NCBI GenBank assembly: GCA_031255425.1
Contig: JAIRSN010000141.1
Coordinates: 1 to 6,979, forward strand
DNA: 6,979 bases
Source of the DNA: Dysgonamonadaceae bacterium
GTDB lineage: Bacteria; Bacteroidota; Bacteroidia; Bacteroidales; Azobacteroidaceae
Direction of reading: 5' to 3'
Translations under genes and position numbers: made by a program
Shown: positions 1 through 4,630 of the stretch, piece by piece
Numbering within the stretch: position 1 is the first letter of the stretch
How the letters are laid out: each line of letters starts with the position of its first letter
Notes under the pieces: model-generated
What the model saw: the letters and a program-made list of their open reading frames with translations, nothing else
What the model was told of the DNA's origin: nothing
Database searches by the model: none

Positions 1-63
1 CTAAGTTTCAAAGACAAGAATAAAAGCTAACGCTTTCTTAAATTAACATGTAATACTATAAAT

Positions 64-90
64 GGTTTCTATGCTTTGTTAAAAGAAACC
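64..90. repeat. Small inverted repeat in the left intergenic region
   Basis: GGTTTCT (64-70) and AGAAACC (84-90) are perfect 7-bp arms around a 13-base AT-rich loop. Read as plus-strand RNA the stem gains a U-G pair (63/91); as minus-strand RNA that position is a mismatch. No T-run follows on either side, so this is not a convincing terminator. It may belong to the 3' untranslated region of a gene left of the window. The rest of 1-120 is AT-rich, and I see no gene in it. Confidence 0.3.
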
Positions 91-120
91 GTGCAAAAAT
101 AGTGAAAATCTTTTAAATAC

Positions 121-150
121 AAAAGAGGCTGCGCCTCCGCAGTCTCTTTT
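121..150 (+). terminator. 13-bp terminator hairpin, best paired in plus-strand RNA
   Basis: The arms AAAAGAGGCTGCG (121-133) and CGCAGTCTCTTTT (138-150) enclose the tetraloop CCTC. The 128/143 pair is G-U in plus-strand RNA but a C-A mismatch in minus-strand RNA, so the hairpin is complete only when read rightward. The A-rich 5' arm and U-rich 3' arm, followed by ACTTTT, are typical of intrinsic terminators, and the structure could work in both directions. It probably ends a plus-strand gene lying left of the window, and would back up rpsA termination. The hairpin is seen directly; the assigned direction is inferred. Confidence 0.62.
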
Positions 151-170
151 ACTTTTAAAGCTGACACAAA

Positions 171-202
171 GAAGAAGGCACCCCCGAAAGGGCGCCTTCT
201 TC
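171..202 (-). terminator. rpsA terminator hairpin, best paired in minus-strand RNA
   Basis: The arms GAAGAAGGC (171-179) and GCCTTCTTC (194-202) pair perfectly over 9 bp. Three more C-G pairs (181-183 with 190-192) close a six-base loop. The intervening 180/193 position is G-U in minus-strand RNA but A-C in plus-strand RNA, so the full 13-bp stem forms only in the rpsA direction. The hairpin starts about 40 nt past the rpsA stop and runs into a U-rich stretch (UUCUUCUUUGUGU). On the plus side a run of eight T (210-217) begins 7 nt after the stem, so some bidirectional activity is possible. Confidence 0.65.
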
Positions 203-241
203 CTCCTAATTTTTTTTCTATTTTCTATGCACTTGTTTTCT

Positions 242-2230
242 TTACTTATTTCCTTCCATTTTCGACTTCAATTCGGCCAATTCGGAAATATCGCCTAAAG
301 TTGTCTTTTCCAGCGGCTGAGAGATGATTTCCTCGCGCTCCTTCTTAGACCTCTTGGTCACCCTCTTTTCCGTATTCGCTTCTTTTTTCGCTTCCGCGCG
401 TTGTTCATCTTCAAAAATGCGACTGTGCGAAAGGATAATTCGTTTGGAATCTTTATTAAATTCGATTACTTTGAAGTTCATCTTTTCATCTAATCGAGCT
501 TGAGAGCCATCTTCCTTCACCAAATGCTTGGGGGTTGCAAAACCCTCTACGCCATACGGTAAAGAAATCACAGCGCCTTTGTCCAACAATTCGATGATTG
601 TTCCTTCGTGTATCGAATTTACGGTGAAAATCGTTTCAAACACATCCCAAGGATTTTCTTCCAGTTGTTTGTGTCCCAAACTCAGGCGACGGTTTTCCTT
701 GTCGATTTCCAATACCTGTACGTCAATTTCGGCGCCAATGGAAGTAAATTCGCTCGGATGTTTGATTTTCCTTGTCCAGGAAAGGTCGGAGATATGAATT
801 AAACCTTCTACGCCTTCTTCTATTTCCACGAATACGCCGAAATTAGTGAAGTTGCGCACATGGGCAACGTGTTTGCTTCCGATGGCATACCGGTTTTCGA
901 CATCTTCCCACGGATCGGCTTTCAGTTGTTTGATACCCAAAGACATTTTTCTTTCTTCGCGATCTAACGTCAGAACGACGGCTTCTACATCGTCGCCTAC
1001 CTTCATAAAGTCCTGAGCGCTTCTCAAATGTTGCGTCCAGCTCATTTCGGAGACATGAATAAGCCCTTCAACTCCTTGAACGATTTCGACAAATGCACCG
1101 TAATCGGCCATCACTACCACTTTTCCTTTCACTATATCGCCTACTTTGAGGCTGTCGTCAAGGGCATTCCACGGGTGAGGCGTCAATTGTTTCAAACCAA
1201 GTGCGATTCGGCGCTTTTCATTGTCAAAATCAAGGATAACGACACTGATTTTTTCATCCAGTTTCACCACTTCTTCCGGATGGGATACGCGGCCCCAGCT
1301 CAGATCGGTGATATGAATCAATCCGTCTACGCCGCCCAAATCGACGAATACACCGTAAGTAGTGATGTTTTTGACGATGCCTTCCAATATCTGGCCTTTT
1401 TCAAGACCGGAAATAATGTCTTTCTTTTGTTGTTCCAATTCGGCTTCGATGAGCGCTTTGTGCGAAACCACCACGTTCTTGAATTCCTGATTGATTTTAA
1501 CCACTTTAAATTCCATCGTCTTATCGACAAAGACGTCGTAGTCGCGGATGGGCTTGACATCAATCTGGGAACCGGGCAGAAAGGCTTCAATGCCGAATAC
1601 ATCTACAATCATACCGCCTTTGGTACGGCATTTAACATATCCTTTGATGATTTCGTTGTTTTCGAGAGCGGCATTGACCCGGTCCCAAGAGCGGGCAATC
1701 CGGGCTTTTTTATGGGAAAGGATTAATTGTCCCTTTTTATCTTCCTGGCTTTCGATATATACTTCTACTTCGTCTCCGACTTTCAAATCCGGATTGTAAC
1801 GAAATTCTGTCATCGAAACAACCCCATCGGATTTGTAGCCGATGTTAATAACCACTTCCCGTTTGTTGAGGGACGTTACTTTGCCGATTACTACTTCCCG
1901 GTCGTTGATTTTGCTTAATGACTGGTTGTAGGTTTCTATCAGTTTTTCTCTGCTTACATCCCCGTAAGTATCTCCTTTTTCATACGCTTCCCAATCGAAA
2001 TCGGCTTTGGGCGCTTCTTTTCTTTGACTTTTAGTCGTCGTTTCCTTAACTACCGGAATTTCTTCAACTGCCGGAACTTCTTCCATTACAGGCAGCTCTG
2101 CGGCGACCGGATTTTCTTCGACTGCGGGAACCGCCGGTTCTTCAACCGTTGGTGTTTCCGCGTTAACGTTTACCGTTTCCTGAATTTCAGCAGCTTCAAC
2201 TGCTTGTTCTTTGTTTAATTCTTCATTCAT
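242..2230 (-). CDS. rpsA: 30S ribosomal protein S1, Bacteroidales type with an acidic repeat N-terminal extension
   Basis: This is ribosomal protein S1 (662 aa), which binds mRNA on the small subunit and helps start translation. Six S1/OB-fold repeats can be traced, roughly at residues 112-174, 192-258, 277-347, 362-435, 447-522 and 534-602. Repeats 3-5 carry the GLIH(I/V)(S/T)(D/E)(L/M)SW signature, and repeats 1, 2 and 6 are more divergent, as is usual in S1. After repeat 6 come a basic stretch (about 611-632) and a tail containing EKTTLGDISELAELK that I recall from Bacteroides S1. The conserved core begins at DFDWEAYE (residue 77). Before it is an acidic Glu/Pro/Val-rich extension with hexapeptide repeats, far longer than the roughly ten residues I remember from Bacteroides. 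The ATG at 2230 is preferred because a good promoter lies about 60 bp upstream and no start codon lies close to the core. There is no Shine-Dalgarno sequence. Confidence 0.97.
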   Translation of the reverse strand: MNEELNKEQAVEAAEIQETVNVNAETPTVEEPAVPAVEENPVAAELPVMEEVPAVEEIPVVKETTTKSQRKEAPKADFDWEAYEKGDTYGDVSREKLIETYNQSLSKINDREVVIGKVTSLNKREVVINIGYKSDGVVSMTEFRYNPDLKVGDEVEVYIESQEDKKGQLILSHKKARIARSWDRVNAALENNEIIKGYVKCRTKGGMIVDVFGIEAFLPGSQIDVKPIRDYDVFVDKTMEFKVVKINQEFKNVVVSHKALIEAELEQQKKDIISGLEKGQILEGIVKNITTYGVFVDLGGVDGLIHITDLSWGRVSHPEEVVKLDEKISVVILDFDNEKRRIALGLKQLTPHPWNALDDSLKVGDIVKGKVVVMADYGAFVEIVQGVEGLIHVSEMSWTQHLRSAQDFMKVGDDVEAVVLTLDREERKMSLGIKQLKADPWEDVENRYAIGSKHVAHVRNFTNFGVFVEIEEGVEGLIHISDLSWTRKIKHPSEFTSIGAEIDVQVLEIDKENRRLSLGHKQLEENPWDVFETIFTVNSIHEGTIIELLDKGAVISLPYGVEGFATPKHLVKEDGSQARLDEKMNFKVIEFNKDSKRIILSHSRIFEDEQRAEAKKEANTEKRVTKRSKKEREEIISQPLEKTTLGDISELAELKSKMEGNK
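2042..2125 (-). repeat. Hexapeptide (18-bp) tandem repeat inside the N-terminus of rpsA
   Basis: Residues 36-63 of S1 read as units ending in proline: AVEENP, VAAELP, VMEEVP, AVEEIP, then VVKE. The period is also visible in the DNA: the 18-mers at 2060-2077 and 2114-2131 match at 16 of 18 bases, and 2042-2059 matches 2060-2077 at 14 of 18. The protein segment should be extended, acidic and disordered. Such arrays commonly grow or shrink by slippage, so copy number may differ between strains. Confidence 0.75.
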
Positions 2231-2231
2231 G

Positions 2232-2246
2232 ATTTTCAGTGAAAAT
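2232..2246 (-). promoter_or_regulatory. Small AU-rich hairpin directly before the rpsA start codon
   Basis: In the transcript, AUUUUC and GAAAAU form a 6-bp stem around the loop ACU, one nucleotide before the AUG. It lies where a ribosome-binding site would normally be. S1 is known in E. coli to repress its own translation, so a leader structure is plausible. The stem is weak, however, and short palindromes are expected in AT-rich leaders. No function is shown. Confidence 0.25.
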
Positions 2247-2292
2247 TGTTAATTAATAAGTTAGACATTATATTGTCGTTATAAAACAGCGG

Positions 2293-2323
2293 CAAAGATA
2301 CAATTTTAAATTCTGACTATCAA
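2293..2323 (-). promoter_or_regulatory. Bacteroidetes-type promoter for rpsA
   Basis: Read on the minus strand, TATCTTTG (2300 to 2293) matches the Bacteroidetes -7 consensus TAnnTTTG exactly. TTG (2323 to 2321) lies 20 nt upstream, as expected for the -33 element. The transcription start should fall near 2285-2290, giving an AU-rich leader of about 55-60 nt before the rpsA ATG and no Shine-Dalgarno sequence. rpsA therefore appears to be transcribed on its own, with possible read-through from nupG. Confidence 0.72.
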
Positions 2324-2437
2324 TAGGAAGAATAAATTTTTGCGGGATCGTTTTCCGCATCAGGTACACGGCAAGCGGTCTGAAAGGATTTATATTCGGC
2401 TTTTTTTCGTAGCGCAACGCCAAGCAGCGTCCCGTTT

Positions 2438-3655
2438 TTAAGATTGCCCCTCGTGCTTGTATTGGAAAAAGACAGCAAACAGGATTCCGATTAATATCGC
2501 GTAACCTGTGAAGATAAACCAACAGGTAGCCCAATCCGTCACTTGGCCGGCCGTATGATAATTAATCACCGCTTCTGCACTGTAATTGCCTATAATCGAT
2601 CCTAATCCGTTTGTCACCATCATCAACATTCCCTGCGCGCTGGCTCGAAACCTGTTCGGTGTTTCCCGTTCAATGAAAAGCGAACCGGAAATATTGAAGA
2701 AATCGAACGCCATGCCGTAAATAATCATGGAAAGCGTCAACCAGATCATTCCGGTGCCCGGGTTGCCGACGCCAAACAGTCCAAAGCGCAATACCCATGC
2801 GCCCAAACTCATCAGCATCACGGTTTTGATACCGAATCTACGCATGAAGAACGGAATGGCAAGAATGAACAACGCTTCGGAAATTTGCGAAATGGATAAG
2901 AAAATATTGTTGTTTTTGACGGCGAAAGAATCGGGATAACTGCCGGCAAAACTGGCAAGGAATGTACTCCCGTACGAATTGGTTATTTGCAGGCAGACGC
3001 CCAGCAGGACCGCAAATAAAAAGAAAACCGCCATTCTCTTTTCTTTCAATAAAACCAGCGCGTCCAGTCCCAAAACGGAAATCAGCGAACTGCCTTTCTG
3101 CGCCCTTGTCGGAGGCGACGACGGAAGGGTAAACGAATAAACGCCCAACAGCAATGCCGATGCTCCGGCCAACAGCAGTTGGTTAGGGCTGGTTCCCCAG
3201 CCGGCGATATTGACAATCCACATGGCGACGATAAACCCGATTGTACCCCAAACCCGAATGGGCGGAAAATCTTTTATCGTATCCATCCGGTGCTTCGCCA
3301 TAACACTGTAACAGACCGAATAACTCAATCCGATGGTCGGCATAAAGAACAGCGCATTCAGGAACATGTACAAATAGAGCTGGCTGAAATCGGTGGCGCG
3401 CGACGCCATCAAAAGACAACCCGCTCCCAGCAAATGCAAAATCCCCAGTAATTTCTCCGAGTTAAGCCAGCGATCGGCGATGATACCCGCGATGGTCGGC
3501 ATGATAAACGAAGCGACACCGGCTGTTGCAAACAGCCGGCCGATTTTATCACCCATTCCCAAATGAAACATATAGTTTCCGAAGGAAATCAACCACGAAC
3601 CCCAGATGAAAAACTCAAGAAATTGCGTGATGGTAAGACGAAGTTTTATGCTCAT
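2438..3655 (-). CDS. nupG: NupG-type nucleoside:H+ symporter (major facilitator superfamily)
   Basis: This is a 405-aa inner-membrane transporter of the nucleoside:H+ symporter family, which imports nucleosides using the proton gradient. It is hydrophobic throughout, consistent with 12 helices, and close in length to E. coli NupG (418 aa). Blocks shared with NupG as I remember it include WGSWL near the N-terminus, DFPPIRVWGTIGFI (129-142), LQITN (222-226), SISQISE (254-260), YGMAFDFFNISGS (313-325) and RASAQGM (337-343). Residues lining the NupG substrate site all appear conserved: R134, T138, F141, Q223, N226, Q257, E260, Y313, F317 and D318. The ATG at 3655 is chosen because its N-terminus aligns residue for residue with NupG; an in-frame TTG at 3667 would add only four residues. 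It begins 16 bp after serA, so co-transcription is likely. Exact substrate preference cannot be read from sequence. Confidence 0.92.
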   Translation of the reverse strand: MSIKLRLTITQFLEFFIWGSWLISFGNYMFHLGMGDKIGRLFATAGVASFIMPTIAGIIADRWLNSEKLLGILHLLGAGCLLMASRATDFSQLYLYMFLNALFFMPTIGLSYSVCYSVMAKHRMDTIKDFPPIRVWGTIGFIVAMWIVNIAGWGTSPNQLLLAGASALLLGVYSFTLPSSPPTRAQKGSSLISVLGLDALVLLKEKRMAVFFLFAVLLGVCLQITNSYGSTFLASFAGSYPDSFAVKNNNIFLSISQISEALFILAIPFFMRRFGIKTVMLMSLGAWVLRFGLFGVGNPGTGMIWLTLSMIIYGMAFDFFNISGSLFIERETPNRFRASAQGMLMMVTNGLGSIIGNYSAEAVINYHTAGQVTDWATCWFIFTGYAILIGILFAVFFQYKHEGQS

Positions 3656-3671
3656 AATAAAAGGCAATAGA

Positions 3672-4589
3672 TTAATTTACGCGGAATTTGGTGTCGCCTT
3701 TTAACAAGAACCCTGCTATTTGATTGGCGGCTGCAATCCCCGCGTTATTGTTTGCTTCGGTGGTTTGAGCGCCCATCTTTTTGGGAGTAGTGAAATAACG
3801 TTTCGGGAATTTGGCTTTCATTTCGGCATCATTTCCCGGCACAATGTCCGTCAAGTATTTGAAATCCGGACGGTCTTCCATCAATTCCACCAGTTCCGCT
3901 TCATGGATAACTTCCTTGCGGGCGGTATTTATCAGAACGGCTTTCCCGGGCATTCGATTCAGTAAAGCATAATTGATGGAATTTTTAGTCGCCGGAGTCG
4001 CCGGAATATGCAGCGATACATATTGACACGTTTCGTACAATTCCTCAGCGGAAGAAAGCGCTTTCACTCCTTCATTTTCAATTATTCCCGCCGGACAAAA
4101 AGCGTCGTAAGCATACAATTCCATGCCGAAACCTTTTGCAATCCGGGCGACATTGCGGCCTACATTGCCATAGGCATGGATTCCCAATTTCTTGCCCATC
4201 AGTTCGGAACCGGAAGTGCCGTCGTAAAAATTACGTGCAGCATAAACCATCAAACCCGCAGCCAATTCGGCAACCGCGTTGGAGTTTTGTCCCGGGGTAT
4301 TCATCACGACAACGTTGTGAGCCGTCGCCGTTTCCAAATCGACATTGTCGTAACCGGCGCCTGCGCGCACTACAATCTTTAAGTTTTGAGCGGCTTCGAA
4401 CACGTCGGCATCAATAATGTCGCTCCGGATGATAATGGCATCCACTTGTTTTACTGCTTCCAGAAGCTGGGCTTTGGCTGTATATTTTTCCAACAGCGAG
4501 GTTTCCATTCCCGCATTTCCAAACACTTGTTGAATTCCTTTTACTGCTTCTGTTGCAAAAGGTTTTTCTGTTGCAATTAAGATTTTCAT
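3672..4589 (-). CDS. serA: D-3-phosphoglycerate dehydrogenase, short form without ACT domain
   Basis: This 305-aa cytoplasmic enzyme should oxidise 3-phosphoglycerate to 3-phosphohydroxypyruvate with NAD, the first committed step of serine synthesis. It has the D-2-hydroxyacid dehydrogenase layout: a split catalytic domain around a Rossmann domain (about 98-275), with RAGAGYDNVD at 75-84, a nucleotide loop at 136-144, Asp162 where NAD-specific enzymes hold the ribose, and NTARKEV with the substrate Arg224. It ends at KFRVN with no ACT or other regulatory domain, so ACT-type serine feedback is not expected. Two usual features differ: the catalytic His position of the TPH motif is Lys270 (TPKKMGAQT), and the first Gly of GxGxxG is Ala139. 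I recall the Lys from other Bacteroidales enzymes, so it looks like a family trait rather than damage. The partner serC is not in the window. The kinase lies 41 bp upstream and nupG 16 bp downstream. Confidence 0.93.
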   Translation of the reverse strand: MKILIATEKPFATEAVKGIQQVFGNAGMETSLLEKYTAKAQLLEAVKQVDAIIIRSDIIDADVFEAAQNLKIVVRAGAGYDNVDLETATAHNVVVMNTPGQNSNAVAELAAGLMVYAARNFYDGTSGSELMGKKLGIHAYGNVGRNVARIAKGFGMELYAYDAFCPAGIIENEGVKALSSAEELYETCQYVSLHIPATPATKNSINYALLNRMPGKAVLINTARKEVIHEAELVELMEDRPDFKYLTDIVPGNDAEMKAKFPKRYFTTPKKMGAQTTEANNNAGIAAANQIAGFLLKGDTKFRVN

Positions 4590-4620
4590 AATTTCTTATT
4601 TTTGTTGATATTCATAATTT
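4581..4620 (-). repeat. Direct repeat of the serA start region, with a possible 9-codon leader frame
   Basis: The 14-mer AAATTATGAATATC (4620 to 4607) is repeated as AAATTATGAAAATC (4594 to 4581), 13 of 14 bases identical and 26 bp apart. The second copy contains the serA start codon. The first copy therefore supplies another ATG at 4615, in a different frame, which reads MNINKNKKL and stops at a TGA (4588-4586) overlapping the serA ATG. It could be a translated leader that hands ribosomes to serA, or a duplication with no function. The leader is A-rich, as often seen where Shine-Dalgarno sequences are not used. Confidence 0.4.
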
Positions 4621-4630
4621 TTATTCTTGA

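Larger units (their letters stand above)
2231..2437. other. Intergenic region between nupG and rpsA
   Basis: The part nearest rpsA (2231-2340) is AT-rich and holds the promoter and leader. The part nearest nupG (about 2341-2437) is visibly richer in G and C, without a recognised function. It contains short imperfect inverted repeats: TGCGG/CCGCA around 2341-2359, and ACGC/GCGT around 2417-2430. No stem is followed by a T-run in the direction of transcription, so I see no intrinsic terminator for nupG. A minus-strand frame of 88 codons (2268-2534) crosses this region but shows no domain, and I do not call it a gene. Confidence 0.5.

Noticed and set aside
94..124. Possible minus-strand promoter TTTG-N18-TATTTTTG pointing left
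   Set aside because: The -7 element matches TAnnTTTG, but the sequence is AT-rich, the -33 element falls inside the terminator stem, and the hairpin orientations suggest the gene to the left is on the plus strand. No coding start is visible in 1-93.
1028..1726. Plus-strand open frame of 232 codons antisense to rpsA
   Set aside because: It lies wholly opposite conserved S1 repeats and its translation has no domain; open antisense frames are common opposite codon-biased ribosomal genes.
2417..2440. Inverted repeat ACGC/GCGT followed by GTTTTT on the plus strand as a terminator
   Set aside because: The stem is only 4 bp, and the T-run lies on the strand with no gene to terminate.
2268..2534. 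Minus-strand open frame of 88 codons overlapping the 3' end of nupG
   Set aside because: It overlaps well-supported nupG coding sequence, runs through the rpsA promoter, and has no recognisable domain or start signal.
3665..3667. TTG at 3667 as the start of nupG
   Set aside because: The ATG at 3655 gives an N-terminus that aligns with NupG from residue 1; the four extra residues add nothing conserved.
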